Assembly: GCA_951812795.1 (NCBI GenBank)
Contig: OX638325.1
Location: 558,001 to 622,000, forward strand
Source of the DNA: an uncultured Dehalococcoidia bacterium
GTDB lineage: Bacteria > Chloroflexota > Dehalococcoidia > Lucifugimonadales > Lucifugimonadaceae
Length of the DNA: 64,000 nt
Direction: 5' to 3'
The notes below the pieces were generated by a model. The model saw nothing but the letters and a program-made list of their open reading frames with translations, searched no databases and was not told the DNA's origin. Each line of letters starts with the position of its first letter. Position 1 is the stretch's first letter. This document shows positions 9,207 through 18,794 of this stretch, piece by piece. A program made the position numbers and the translations under genes.

Positions 9207-9935
9207 ATGAAAGACACCAAAATGGGTGGAATGCTCCTGATGGTGAGTTCGGCTATAGCCATCTTACTTGGCCTCCTGTTTCCAGGCGGCCCAGTGATCG
9301 ACCCAGTAAGCCAGTTCGATCTGGTCGACGCCTCCCAGGTCTTGGCTAACAACGCCAACATAACACACGCCGGCTCTCTGCTCTTCGCTCTTGCTATGCT
9401 CCTCTTCCTATACGGTCTCGTCACGATCTGGAACGCCGTTCCGGCCGAAGGCGGTTTCGGGACCGCAACCCGCATCGGCGTCTTGATGGTCGCTTTCGCG
9501 GTCATTTGCTTCATCGTCACGACGGGCCTCAACCACGCAATCGTCCACATTTCCACACACGGCATCGGTTCCGAACAATCCGAAGCGCAGGCTGAAAGTC
9601 TCGCATTGGCACTTCAAACTGTAAAGTTCGGTCTCCGATACATCGCCGGAACTGCCGCCGTTCTCGGCTTCGTTCCCCTAAGCCTCGGAATGTCCGCCAG
9701 ATTACCCGCCGGCTTCCACAGGATCGCCGCACGCGTCGCATTCGTCTGTTCCGTCCTCGGGGTTATCCAGATCATCATCGCCGAGCACTTCCACGACATC
9801 GACATCGAACTCCTGTACCAGGTCGGCTTATTGTTCGCCGCGATCATTTTCGTATGGGTGATTATCCTCGGCATGGCACTCTATAAGGGTGTTATTCAGC
9901 CTCCGAAAAGCACCTTGGGCGCGCAGGTCGCATAG
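9207..9935 (+). CDS. Membrane protein, sister of the protein at 5611
   Basis: A 242-residue integral membrane protein. ATG 9207 has the strong ribosome site AGGAGGAA six bases upstream; an in-frame start at 9147 has none. About six to seven hydrophobic segments are visible (MLLMVSSAIAILLGLLFPG, GSLLFALAMLLFLYGLV, IGVLMVAFAVICFIVTTGL, VAFVCSVLGVIQIIIA, LLFAAIIFVWVIILGMAL). It matches the protein at 5611-6339 in length, order and several motifs, so the two are paralogues. It is probably the first gene of a series with the ABC ATPase (10031) and the FtsX-like permease (10748). Function unknown. Confidence 0.8.
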   Translation: MKDTKMGGMLLMVSSAIAILLGLLFPGGPVIDPVSQFDLVDASQVLANNANITHAGSLLFALAMLLFLYGLVTIWNAVPAEGGFGTATRIGVLMVAFAVICFIVTTGLNHAIVHISTHGIGSEQSEAQAESLALALQTVKFGLRYIAGTAAVLGFVPLSLGMSARLPAGFHRIAARVAFVCSVLGVIQIIIAEHFHDIDIELLYQVGLLFAAIIFVWVIILGMALYKGVIQPPKSTLGAQVA

Positions 9936-10030
9936 ATCGTCCATCTCGTTCGGATCTGGAAATCGAATAGCCACTCTTCCATACAATCTAAGTTCCCAAT
10001 TTAAGCCCGAACGGTTACGGTTGAAAGACG

Positions 10031-10741
10031 ATGTCGAGCAATTTAACGGCGCCGGTTGTACAGGCAAGTGACGTGCACAAGACTTACGGCCTCGGAGAAG
10101 TCGAGGTGCACGTTCTCAAAGGCGTCACCCTCGACGTGCAACGCGGCGAGATCGTTGCCATTATGGGCCCCAGCGGAGGAGGAAAAACCACACTCCTAAA
10201 CTGCCTTTCCGGACTCGACGACATCGACTCTGGGAGCATATCGGTCGCAGGCTCCGACATCAGCGAAATGAGCGACCGCGAGAAGACACGCTTCCGCGCC
10301 ACCAGAATGGGATACATCTTCCAGTCATTCAACCTGTTGCCGGTGCTCACCGCGTTGGAGAACGTTGAGATGCCGCTGCTCGTCTCCGGATTTCCCGAAC
10401 AGGAAGCCAGAACGAAAGCGCTGGTAGCGCTGTCGCTTGTCGGGCTTTCGAATCGCACCGAACACTACCCGGCGCAGTTGTCCGGTGGACAGCAGCAGCG
10501 AGTAACCATCGCCCGCGCCCTCGTCAACCAACCCGAAATCGTCTGGGCAGACGAGCCGACGGGTAACCTGGACAGCGAGAACGCTGAAGCTGTGATGGAG
10601 CTTTTGGTCCGCCTGAACAAAGAACTAGACGAGACATTTGTAATCGTCACCCACTCTGACGAGGTGGCAGGGATGTCACACCGCACCGTCCGCATGAGAG
10701 ACGGCCTCATTGTTGACGACGGCGTCGGCAATACAGGATAA
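10031..10741 (+). CDS. ABC transporter ATP-binding protein, LolD/MacB type
   Basis: A 236-residue ATPase with all core motifs: Walker A GPSGGGKTTLL (46-56), Q-loop FQSFNLLP (98-105), signature LSGGQQQRV (150-158), Walker B IVWADEPTG (170-178) and H-loop VTHSDE. The LTALENVEMPLL segment and the overall length fit the LolD/MacB/FtsE subgroup, which pairs with FtsX-like permeases. Such a permease starts six bases after the stop (10748), so the two genes almost certainly form one complex. These systems move lipoproteins, peptides or drugs out of the membrane, or work mechanically on envelope enzymes. The substrate cannot be told here. Confidence 0.95.
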   Translation: MSSNLTAPVVQASDVHKTYGLGEVEVHVLKGVTLDVQRGEIVAIMGPSGGGKTTLLNCLSGLDDIDSGSISVAGSDISEMSDREKTRFRATRMGYIFQSFNLLPVLTALENVEMPLLVSGFPEQEARTKALVALSLVGLSNRTEHYPAQLSGGQQQRVTIARALVNQPEIVWADEPTGNLDSENAEAVMELLVRLNKELDETFVIVTHSDEVAGMSHRTVRMRDGLIVDDGVGNTG

Positions 10742-10747
10742 TCCCTG

Positions 10748-13700
10748 ATGGACGAGCTGTTCGGGGCACCCATTGAAAACGTCGCGGCCGTGTTGGCAGT
10801 CGCCTTCGCAATCGCAGTCGCTTTCCTCCTCTACATATTGGTGCGCGACCGCATTCTTGTTCTTATGGCGTTCCGAAACGTCATGAGAAGACCCGGACAG
10901 AGCCTCCTCATTCTCGCCGGATTGATGCTCGCGACGGCCATCATATCCAGCGCATTTACCGTCGGCGACTCTGTTACGTACAGCCTCAAGAACGCCGCCG
11001 CAGAATCGGTCGGTCCCCTAGATGAGCTCGTGGTCCTGGACGGTGACTCTGAGCTCTGGAACGATCGTCCCCTGCCCGACAGCTTTTCGGAAACGATATT
11101 TCAGGACCTCGCCCCCGCACTCGATGCCGACTCTGACATCGACGGAGTGCTGCCTGCGTTGACGCAACACGTTTCGGCCATAAACCCCGACACCCAGCAG
11201 TTCGATTCCTCCGTCCTCCTAGCCGGGCTCGATCCGCGACGAGCCTCGGCTTTCGAAGAGCTGTTCGACACCGCTGGCACTCCGATAGACCTGGCGGACC
11301 TCGATCAAGGAGAGGTCTACATCACCAAGGAAGGCGCCGATGCGCTGCTCGTGCAACCCGGCGGTGTCCTTGACGTAGCTCTTGGACCTGGCGCGTTCAC
11401 TCCCATCACAATCCGCGGCATTGCCGACGGCTCGTACGTCGCTCCGGAAGGATCGGGCGGTGTGCTGATGGCGACCTTGGCATCCGTCCAAGAGATGCTG
11501 GGCCGTCCGGGCGATCTTACCGGAATCCTCATATCGAACCGCGGCGATCTTTTCGACGGGATATCCTTGACGGACGCCGTGATCGAGCGCTACCAAGACC
11601 ATCCATCCGTCGGCGGCAGCGGATTGGAACTCCTGCCCATCAAACGCGATCTCGTCATCGAGGCCAACGAATTCGGCGGCATCTTCGTCTCAATCTTCAC
11701 TACCTTCGGCTTCTTTTCGATCGTCGTCGGGCTGCTCCTGATCGTTCTCATCTTCTCTATGCTCGCCGCAGAGCGCAAGAGCGAGATGGGCATGGCCCGC
11801 GCTGTCGGAATGCAACGCCAACACCTGGTTCGCATCTTCACCGTCGAGGGCGCTATCTACGGCATCGGTTCCGCAATCGTTGGCGCATTGATCGGCGTCG
11901 GCATCGGATTCCTTCTTGTCGAAGTTGTATCCGCGATCATCAGTCAAACCTTGGAAGAGTTCAATTTAACTCCCCACGTTCAGGCCAAGAGTTTCCTGGC
12001 ATCGTTCCTGGCCGGTAGCGTTCTCACATTCATCACGGTCTATCTCTCTGCCCGGCGTAACAGCCGACTCAACATCGTGAGGGCCATCCGCGACCTGCCT
12101 GAACCGCAGATCGAAGGCGGGCGCCGCGGACCGTTGATCCGAGCGGCAATAACGACACTGTTTGGGGTGCTGGCGACCTTAGCTGCTCTCGAGGCCGCAC
12201 ATCTGCCTTTCTTTGGGCTCGGTCTCTCGGTAATCGGTCTCGGAATCGCCATCGGAATGCGCGCACTCGGCGTCCCGCAACGCTGGGTCTTCAATGGCGT
12301 TGGAATCTTCCTGGTCGTCTACTGGCTGATCCCCCACAGCTTCCTGAAAGGACTCAAACCTGATTTCACGGAAGACATGTCAGGGTTTTTCTTCCTCGGT
12401 GGCTTCCTAGTCACTGGCGCGGTGCTCGTCACCGTAAACAACGCTGAGATCGTGCTCAGCTTGATGACCAACACCATTGGCCGCGTCAGGCGATATGCGC
12501 CCGTCGTCAAGTCGGCATTCTCTTACCCGCTCCAATCCCGTAGCAGGACGGGACTCTCGCTTGCCATGTTCGCTATCGTCATCTTTTCGGTGACCGTCAT
12601 GGCAACGTTTGTCGAAGTCACGAGCAACCTCTTGAACAACCAAGACCGGATTACCGGAGGATACGAGGTCATCGGCTTGGTACGTTCCGACCTCAACCCG
12701 GTCGACGACTTGAGAGCCGAGGTTGAAGCCAACCCGGACCTCGACTTTATCGAACGTGTCGATGGTGCACCTTCCGTGGGCACGTTCCATACCGTTTATA
12801 AGACGGACGCGCGGTTGGCATCCGACGCCTCGGGCGCCTACGCACCCACCACAATAACCGCCATCGGCGACGACTTTTCCGAGACAAACCATTTCGGCAT
12901 CTCCTTGAGCGTCGAGGAATACACCCGGTGGTATGGATCCAACCCCTCCGTCGTTTGGGACGCTGTTCGCACGAACCCCGGGCTCGCTATCGTCAGCGCA
13001 GGGATTGTGCCGACACGCTCCAACAGCTCGTTCGCACTGCCTACAGATCAGTTCAACCTTAACGAAGTCGAAGGCCTACTCGTCGAAAACGAATACATGG
13101 ATCCCATCCAAGTCACGGTCCGCGACCTCGAAGGCGGCAATACCATCGAACTGACCGTCATCGCCGTCCTCGACACTCTGGCATCCAACGGACCGGTTCC
13201 CGGCGGTTTCTTCGTATCTCCCGAGACCCTCGGCCGCGACGTCAAAGCTACACAGTTCTTTTTCAACGTCCCCGAAGGCATCGAAGACGCGACGGGAACC
13301 ATCGAGGCCGTATTCTTCCAAAACGGGGTCGAAACCGTGGACGTGAAGGAGCTTATCTCCCAAGGACAGGCGGCCCAGAAAGCGCTCTTCAATCTGCTCA
13401 TCGGATTCATGTCGCTGGGTCTGGTGGTCGGCATCGCCGCACTAGGCGTCATCAGCGCGCGGACCGTGATCGAACGCCGTCACGCGATCGGCGTGCTCCG
13501 GGCCATCGGATTCTCCCCCGGAATGGTCCAGCTGAGCTTCCTCGCCGAGATGTCATTCCTAGCCATACTCGGCATCGGCCTAGGGCTCGGACTCGGCATC
13601 ATTTCCTCCATCGAACTCATCGACGAGTTGCGCCTAGACGAGCCGGCAGTTGAGTTCGCGCTGCCATGGCTCAAAGTAGTTCTCATAGCGCTCGGAGCCT

Positions 13701-13783
13701 ACATACTCTCGATCCTCATCACCATCCTCCCTGCTCGCCAAGCAGCCGGTATCGCCCCTGCCGAAGCCCTACGCTACGAATAG
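10748..13783 (+). CDS. FtsX-like ABC transporter permease
   Basis: A 1011-residue permease. One N-terminal helix (AVLAVAFAIAVAFLLYILV) precedes a second one and a large extracytoplasmic domain. A first FtsX block of three helices lies at about residues 315-450, including SEMGMARAVGMQRQ, followed by several extra helices in the middle. A second extracytoplasmic domain and a second FtsX block follow (IERRHAIGVLRAIGFSP). The end PARQAAGIAPAEALRYE is typical of MacB/LolC-type permeases. A single chain with two FtsX blocks acts as a whole permease with the ATPase encoded six bases upstream. It converges on the VOC gene at 13848. Confidence 0.9.
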   Translation: MDELFGAPIENVAAVLAVAFAIAVAFLLYILVRDRILVLMAFRNVMRRPGQSLLILAGLMLATAIISSAFTVGDSVTYSLKNAAAESVGPLDELVVLDGDSELWNDRPLPDSFSETIFQDLAPALDADSDIDGVLPALTQHVSAINPDTQQFDSSVLLAGLDPRRASAFEELFDTAGTPIDLADLDQGEVYITKEGADALLVQPGGVLDVALGPGAFTPITIRGIADGSYVAPEGSGGVLMATLASVQEMLGRPGDLTGILISNRGDLFDGISLTDAVIERYQDHPSVGGSGLELLPIKRDLVIEANEFGGIFVSIFTTFGFFSIVVGLLLIVLIFSMLAAERKSEMGMARAVGMQRQHLVRIFTVEGAIYGIGSAIVGALIGVGIGFLLVEVVSAIISQTLEEFNLTPHVQAKSFLASFLAGSVLTFITVYLSARRNSRLNIVRAIRDLPEPQIEGGRRGPLIRAAITTLFGVLATLAALEAAHLPFFGLGLSVIGLGIAIGMRALGVPQRWVFNGVGIFLVVYWLIPHSFLKGLKPDFTEDMSGFFFLGGFLVTGAVLVTVNNAEIVLSLMTNTIGRVRRYAPVVKSAFSYPLQSRSRTGLSLAMFAIVIFSVTVMATFVEVTSNLLNNQDRITGGYEVIGLVRSDLNPVDDLRAEVEANPDLDFIERVDGAPSVGTFHTVYKTDARLASDASGAYAPTTITAIGDDFSETNHFGISLSVEEYTRWYGSNPSVVWDAVRTNPGLAIVSAGIVPTRSNSSFALPTDQFNLNEVEGLLVENEYMDPIQVTVRDLEGGNTIELTVIAVLDTLASNGPVPGGFFVSPETLGRDVKATQFFFNVPEGIEDATGTIEAVFFQNGVETVDVKELISQGQAAQKALFNLLIGFMSLGLVVGIAALGVISARTVIERRHAIGVLRAIGFSPGMVQLSFLAEMSFLAILGIGLGLGLGIISSIELIDELRLDEPAVEFALPWLKVVLIALGAYILSILITILPARQAAGIAPAEALRYE

Positions 13784-13820
13784 TCCTCCACTAGCCGCCA
13801 TTCCCAAAAGTATTCCCGTC

Positions 13821-13840
13821 GTCCCCGCGCCGGCGGGGAC
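13821..13840. terminator. GC-rich hairpin between convergent genes
   Basis: GTCCCCGC and GCGGGGAC form an 8-bp stem with loop GCCG, between the permease stop (13783) and the VOC stop (13848). It could end transcription from both sides. It also resembles the widespread 'GTCATTCC...GGAATCC' type repeats of this genome, so its origin may be a repeat. Confidence 0.55.
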
Positions 13841-13847
13841 CCTCTAC

Positions 13848-14225
13848 TCAATCCGTAATGTACGTATGCGTAATCAATTCCCAGACGTGACCATTCTCAC
13901 ACTCGAAATAGAAACCCCGACCATTGTGCAGATGGTTAATCTCACCATCCGACCGTGATCGCGGTCCGCTCCCGAACGCCATCCCTTCATCCTTAACCCT
14001 CTGCAACACTCCATCGAACTCCTCGTCCGACGCCAAAAACGCGTAATGGTTCGACCTCGGATCGTCCGAATCGTCAAAATCCAGCGTCAGAACATCGTTC
14101 ACCTTCACCGGCGCGAAATGACCCCACGTCCCGTTGTACTCCAACCCGAACAACCGAGCCATCAACTTCGCCGACTTCACCTTGTCATGAGCCGGCACAA
14201 TCGTGTGATCCAACTGCAAAGCCAT
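13848..14225 (-). CDS. VOC-family (glyoxalase/dioxygenase fold) protein
   Basis: A 125-residue protein of the vicinal oxygen chelate fold. It begins LDHTIVPAHDKVKSAKLMARLFGLEY, which gives the first metal-ligand His and the paired beta-alpha motif. It ends GRGFYFECENGHVWELITHTY, with the late Glu/His positions of the family. ATG 14225 is preceded by AAGGAGGG at ideal spacing. Members act as lyases, dioxygenases or antibiotic-binding proteins. No neighbour hints at the substrate. Confidence 0.85.
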   Translation of the reverse strand: MALQLDHTIVPAHDKVKSAKLMARLFGLEYNGTWGHFAPVKVNDVLTLDFDDSDDPRSNHYAFLASDEEFDGVLQRVKDEGMAFGSGPRSRSDGEINHLHNGRGFYFECENGHVWELITHTYITD

Positions 14226-14269
14226 TACAACCCTCCTTGGTAATTACTAGTTGACAATCAACTTCCTAC

Positions 14270-14420
14270 AGTCATGAAATTCTGAACGATTCGCGCAACA
14301 ACGTCATTCTGAACACGGCGCGCGGCAATGTCACTCTGAACGAAGCGCGCGGCAATGTCGTTCTGAACGAAGCGCGCCGCAATGTCGTTCTGGACGAAGC
14401 GCATCGAAGTGAAGAATCTC
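14270..14420 (-). repeat. Interspersed repeat, family B, in tandem
   Basis: Four imperfect ~29-base copies of a unit reading roughly 'GTCATTCTGAACGAAGCGCG' end with a 'GAAGTGAAGAATCT' tail. The same words recur at 15391-15546, 46213-46348 and 62078-62478. It fills most of the 226-base gap between the VOC and DUF1801 genes. No gene is seen there. Confidence 0.85.
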
Positions 14421-14451
14421 ACCAGCCAAGCATCCCCCGTCCCATTTCACC

Positions 14452-15303
14452 CTAAAACCCATCCCACCCCGGCAATCCCGCAGACTGCCTAACCCATTCC
14501 GACATCTGCTCCTCATCCAACTCGCCCTCATAGATATCCACCCACCTAGAATCCGGGTCTTTGCCGCCCCCGTTCGGCACGGGATCCAACGACGCCCCAT
14601 TCAAAAACGTTACCTTAACATACCGACTGAACACGTGAAAACTCACGAACCACCCCCGACCCGCAACCCCGTAAAACGGCGAGTTCCATCGCATCGCCTT
14701 CCGCACGTCAGGCACGTTCGCCACGATAATCTCGTCCAACCGACGCGCTAGGTCGCTCTTCCAACGCGGTATGGCTGCGATATAGGCCTGAACCGGGCCA
14801 TCACCCTCACTCTTCGGAATCTGAGGATTGCCGCCCGACAACAGCACCGGTTTCCCGTCCACCAAACCGCCTTTGGACTTTGCTAGACGTTGCTTGGTGT
14901 TGTAAGAAACCGCTTCCCGCACCAACTTCTTGAAGCCTGTCTTGTCGATCTCATCCCCTTCGAAACTGTCAATCGTCCGCCATTTTTTCCCGTCGAACCC
15001 CGCATTGAAGACCTTGCCGGCGTCACGAAGCATAGCCCCGCTGTGAAACGTGAGCTTAACCTTGTTCTTGAAAGCGTCACCAACCAAGAGTATCCCGTTG
15101 TACTCCCAGACTGGTGACCCTCTCCACTTCCACTCTTCCGTCACATCCGGCTCCGCCTCATGGATCAACTGCCGGAACTCCGCCAACCGGGCACCACGCC
15201 AATCATCCAACTCCGCCAACCAAGCGTCGATCCGCTCCGACGCGCTCAAATCGTCTGACCCCGCCACCGTCTTTTTTGAAGCTCTGCCGACCATTTCGTT
15301 CAC
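14452..15303 (-). CDS. Protein with two DUF1801 (YdhG-like) domains
   Basis: A 283-residue protein. Two DUF1801-like units lie in tandem. The first (about 22-140) contains the W-RG-P-W-Y core (WKWRGSPVWEYNGI) and KLTFHSGA. The second (about 170-283) contains RWNSPFYGVAGRGWFVSF and VKVTFLNGA. DUF1801 proteins have the YdhG/iron-sulfur-carrier-like fold seen in small stress-response proteins; biochemical function is not established. GTG 15303 or ATG 15294 could start it, and neither has a strong ribosome site. Two domains in one chain are less common than single-domain members. It stands alone between repeat clusters. Confidence 0.75.
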   Translation of the reverse strand: MNEMVGRASKKTVAGSDDLSASERIDAWLAELDDWRGARLAEFRQLIHEAEPDVTEEWKWRGSPVWEYNGILLVGDAFKNKVKLTFHSGAMLRDAGKVFNAGFDGKKWRTIDSFEGDEIDKTGFKKLVREAVSYNTKQRLAKSKGGLVDGKPVLLSGGNPQIPKSEGDGPVQAYIAAIPRWKSDLARRLDEIIVANVPDVRKAMRWNSPFYGVAGRGWFVSFHVFSRYVKVTFLNGASLDPVPNGGGKDPDSRWVDIYEGELDEEQMSEWVRQSAGLPGWDGF

Positions 15304-15390
15304 TCGATGACACGCTTCACAATGACTAAATTACCTGCTGTTAGGTATTGTATCCACCAACTCTCCAAATTCATTCAGAGCGATGGACTC

Positions 15391-15546
15391 ATGTCGTTCC
15401 GAACCAAACACTCCTTTCATTCCGAGCCAAACACTCCTGTCATTCCGAGCCAAACCCTCTCGTCATTCCGAGCCAAGCCGAGGAATCTCAACGTCTCGCA
15501 CCAGCACCGCCGCACAAGATTCTTCACTCCGTTCAGAATGACATGA
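15391..15546 (+). repeat. Interspersed repeat, family B
   Basis: Three to four tandem copies of 'TCATTCCGAGCCAAACACTC' are followed by 'GAGGAATCT' and then the reverse-oriented arm 'GATTCTTCACTCCGTTCAGAATGACA'. It occupies much of the 376-base gap before the SDR at 15680. No gene is seen in the gap. Confidence 0.85.
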
Positions 15547-15679
15547 CTTTTCCAGTACCCAGAACATGGCCTCTCTAGTACCGAACGCAAGGCTTCTTAT
15601 TTGCCGAAGGCATTGCTTCTCCATCCCCGATAGACTCCTCACCGTAAACCGAACCAGATACGAAGGAACCCCACAAACC

Positions 15680-16474
15680 ATGAGGCTTGAAGGCAAAGTC
15701 GCCATCATCACCGGCGCAGCGAGCGGAATCGGCGCCGCATCCGCACGGCTCTTCACCCAAGAAGGCGCAAAGGTCTGCATCGCCGACATCGACGGAGAAA
15801 AAGGTCGTCAAGTCGCCGCCGACATCGCCGCGTCCGGCGGTGACATCTTCTTCAAACGGCTCGACATCACCAGCGAAACCGACTGGGCGGACGGCGTGAA
15901 CGAAGTCATCGACCGATATGGAAGGCTCAACGTACTGGTTAACAACGCGGCCGCGGCGCACTACGCCAAGGTGGAAGAGACGACCGTCGAAGAGTGGGAC
16001 CGCGTGATGGCGGTAAACGGTAAGGGCACATTTCTCGGCACCAGGGAAGTCATCCCGCACATGAGACGCGCCGGTGGCGGATCGATCATAAACATATCGT
16101 CTGGCGCCGGACTGGTGGGACAAGCCTGGTCCGCCGCTTACAACGCCTCTAAGGCCGCCGTCCACCTGCTCGCCAAATGCACCGCCATCCAGTACGCCCG
16201 CGACGGCATCAGGGCCAACTCGGTCCATCCCGGCGCCATCGACACCCAGATGCTCCACGCCGGCTCCCAACAGATAGGCGATTCCGAAGCGTCCGACAGG
16301 CCGATGGGCCGAATGGGCACTCCCGAAGAGATTGGCTACGGTGTCCTCTTCCTAGCTTCCGACGAATCCAGTTACATGACCGGAACCGAGTTGATCATAG
16401 ACGGCGGCAAACTCTCCGGCCAATGGCGATTGGCGGACACCCCGTTCGGGCAGGCAGTGTTGGCGCGATCGTGA
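15680..16474 (+). CDS. SDR-family oxidoreductase
   Basis: A 264-residue classical short-chain dehydrogenase. ATG 15680 is chosen because the Rossmann core starts at once (MRLEGKVAIITGAASGIG) and GAAGGA lies upstream; the longer in-frame extension has no domain. Motifs: TGAASGIG (11-18), NNAA (88-91), Ser141, and YNASK with Tyr154 and Lys158, all intact. The C-terminal MTGTELIIDGG is typical. Substrate unknown. The 3' end is followed by a family E repeat. Degraded copies of this 3' end, one with the repeat attached, are found at about 21950-22150 and 22721-22868. Confidence 0.9.
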   Translation: MRLEGKVAIITGAASGIGAASARLFTQEGAKVCIADIDGEKGRQVAADIAASGGDIFFKRLDITSETDWADGVNEVIDRYGRLNVLVNNAAAAHYAKVEETTVEEWDRVMAVNGKGTFLGTREVIPHMRRAGGGSIINISSGAGLVGQAWSAAYNASKAAVHLLAKCTAIQYARDGIRANSVHPGAIDTQMLHAGSQQIGDSEASDRPMGRMGTPEEIGYGVLFLASDESSYMTGTELIIDGGKLSGQWRLADTPFGQAVLARS

Positions 16475-16481
16475 CCTACAG

Positions 16482-16532
16482 TCCCCTTTCGGCACGAAAG
16501 GGGACGCGAGCGCAGCGAGCTGGGGTATGCCC
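16482..16532 (+). repeat. Interspersed repeat, family E
   Basis: A hairpin TCCCCTTTCGGCACGAAAGGGGA is followed by CGCGAGCGCAGCGAGC and a GGGGTATGCCC tail. Related copies occur at 22157-22215, 54305-54375, 55325-55394, 55970-56055, 60754-60815 and 61975-62033. Confidence 0.85.
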
Positions 16533-16559
16533 GACGCCGACCGTCGAAGCGGCATCATC

Positions 16560-17429
16560 GGGACAACGTTGTCTTCCTAGCTCGCCGACGAAATCAAGTC
16601 GGTCAGACCAGCACCGGCGCTTCGACGCGACTGTAGATCTGGAATTCGGTGGCGACAACTGTCGGCTATGCAGACCAGTCCATCGGAACTCGTGTCGATT
16701 CCCGCGGGTCGCCAGAACAGCTTCTCCTGCTTGGTCATGCCGGAATTCGCGCGCCAACTGGCCTGCTCGGGGTTTACGTCGAGGAATTCCTGACACCACT
16801 TGGACAATGTGGCGTGACCGACAAGGGTCTCGCGATGCTCCGCCCATATCGAAGACTTGGACGCGGTCGTTGCGCCAATCGACAATCCAGATGCAATCTT
16901 CGGCGTCGATCGAGATTCCCCAGGGATAATTGAAATCACCCGGACCGGTACCGAAAGCGCCGAATGAGGAGATGTATCGCCCATCCGCCGTGTATTTCTG
17001 GACTCGGGCGTTGAGGTGATCCACAACGTGCAAGTAGCCTTCGGAATCGAAGGCCAAGCCTGACGGACGGTTCCATTGGCCTTCTCAGGAACCAGCCTCG
17101 CCCGACCGGTGCGAAAAGGTTCCGTCCTTTTCGCACACGGACAGTAACTGCGTACATTCGTAGGTTAGATAGACTCGTTCGTCCAGTCCGACGGCGATAG
17201 CGGTCGGTTGTGTCGACTGCCCTGGTTCAGTTCCCCAGTTGGCGAATTCGAACGTGAACTCGGATTCGAGGGTTACCGCGCTCACCCTTACGTTTCGGTT
17301 TACTGCGTTCGACCGGCTCAAAACGTACATTTTGCCGTCCTTCGAAAAACGGACATCCACCGGGTTCATGAAGCCGCGGCCTTCAAACGAGGCGATCCCG
17401 AGAGTGTGGCTATATGAGCAGTTGCTCAT
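16560..17429 (-). pseudogene. NHL-repeat (beta-propeller) protein, frameshifted
   Basis: Three pieces in different frames together spell an NHL-type propeller. The first, from ATG 17429, has FMNPVDVRFSKDGKMYVLSR and AIAVGLDERVYLTY and ends near 17085. The second has AFDSEGYLHVVDHLNARVQKY and WGISIDAEDCIWIVDWRNDRVQVF. The third, from about 16830, has PAGIDTSSDGLVCIADSCRHRI. At least two frameshifts therefore break the gene. NHL propellers usually mediate binding in secreted or surface proteins. It lies next to the broken DUF1501/DUF1800 pair, so the whole neighbourhood appears to have decayed together. Confidence 0.8.
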
Positions 17430-17482
17430 CTTGTTTCTTGCGGGCTTTGTTGCGGTGGTTTTGGCTCGTTCGCGTTGTACGC

Positions 17483-17526
17483 GCCCCCTTTGTCCTTCGG
17501 ACATTTCACCCGCGAGCGGGGGAAAT
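17483..17526 (-). repeat. Double-hairpin repeat, family C (copy 1)
   Basis: On the minus strand it reads CCCCCGCTCGCGGGTG, then AAATGTCCGAAGGACAAAGGGGGC. It is inverted relative to copy 2 at 20230; the two copies bracket the DUF1501/DUF1800 pseudogenes. Confidence 0.85.
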
Positions 17527-17546
17527 CTGATAGAGAAGACGCGCTC

Positions 17547-18742
17547 TTAGTTCGCAGCCAGCTCGGGCATTCGGTTGAATTTCTTTTTCAGTACCCACTC
17601 GGAATCGACATGCATGAAGTCGTCGAGGATGGTTGCGTAGGCATCGCGGTATTCCGTGTTGTAGTGGACGTCGCCATCCAATTGATCAGCTGGCTTGAGG
17701 CTCGGATAGTCGCCGTAGATTCCACCCTTAATCGGGTTGCCGATCATAAACGCGACCCCACCTGAACCATGATCGGTGCCGGCACCGTTGTACTCGATTC
17801 GCCTGCCAAACTCGGAGAACATCCAGATCACGGTGTCATCCGCCTGGCCAAGCTCGTTAAGGTCCTCCCAGAAGCACTCTACCGCCTCCGACACCTCGTT
17901 CCACAACTTGGCGTGGTTCACCAATTCGTTGGTGTGCGTGTCGAAGCTGCCGTGTTGGGTGTAGAAGATGCGCGTCCCAAGGTCGGCTGACATCACCTGA
18001 GCGACGCCCTTGAGGCTCTGCGCGATCGGGTTCTCGGCGTTGTACTCGACCGTGGATGATTACTTTTCGGGAGCCGACCGCAACGTGTCAGCGACGTCGA
18101 GCATGCCGCGACCGGTCTGGAGCAGGCGCAACGATGGAAGGCCTTCGTCAGACATGGGTCGGTAGATGCGACTGACCGTGTCTAGTAGAGCGTCGCGATT
18201 CGAAGCCCCTGCCAGACCCGTGTACAAGCCGTAGGACTCGAGTGCTCCTACTGATGCGACGGAAACGTCCGGGTATGCGAGGGCTCTCGACATGCCGCGG
18301 CCAAAATTAACTGCCGTCACGGCATTTTTGCCCTCGGGATCGATGGCGTTGGTGGTCTTTCCGAGCCAACCCTCAGAGGATGCTACCCCAGGCTCCGCGG
18401 TGTGCCAATTGTCCATCGAGCGGAAGTGAGACCGATTCGGCTCGGGGTATCCGATACCCATCAGGACCGCCAACTTTCCCTCATCGTAGAGGTGATTGAA
18501 CGGAACCATGTGGGAGTTGAATGCGATCCGGTCGTCCACCGGTATTACGTTGTCGCCGCTCAGGCCCATGCTCGGACGATAGTCTTAGTAGTGACCATCC
18601 TGGTAAGACACGACGGTGTTGAGGTAGTCGTTCCTGCCAGTGAGCTGGATTACAACGAGATTCTTAGCTTTTTTCTTGGTTTTGGCATTCCTGTTGTGAC
18701 CATGCTTGTTAGACCATTCCTTGGGTGGCCATTAGTTGCCAT
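17547..18742 (-). pseudogene. DUF1501-family protein, one frameshift and two in-frame TAA
   Basis: From ATG 18742 (ribosome site AGGAG upstream) the frame reads MATNGHPRNG, then shifts near an A-run at about 18670 into KNLVVIQLTGRNDYLNTVV. TAA stops at 18585-18587 and 18060-18062 interrupt an otherwise conserved frame: YQDGHY-stop-DYRPSMGL and SAPEK-stop-SSTVEYNAENPIAQSLKGVAQ. The rest is well preserved (TRIFYTQHGSFDTHTN, WMFSEFGRR, DHGSGGVAFMIG). DUF1501 proteins are secreted, alkaline-phosphatase-fold-like proteins usually encoded beside DUF1800, as here. The preserved sequence around the stops suggests recent inactivation. Readthrough cannot be excluded from sequence alone. Confidence 0.85.
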
Positions 18743-18794
18743 TGGAATATCTCCTGCGTATTTGTTTGCTGTTTTTCGTATCAGCAGTTTCGTA

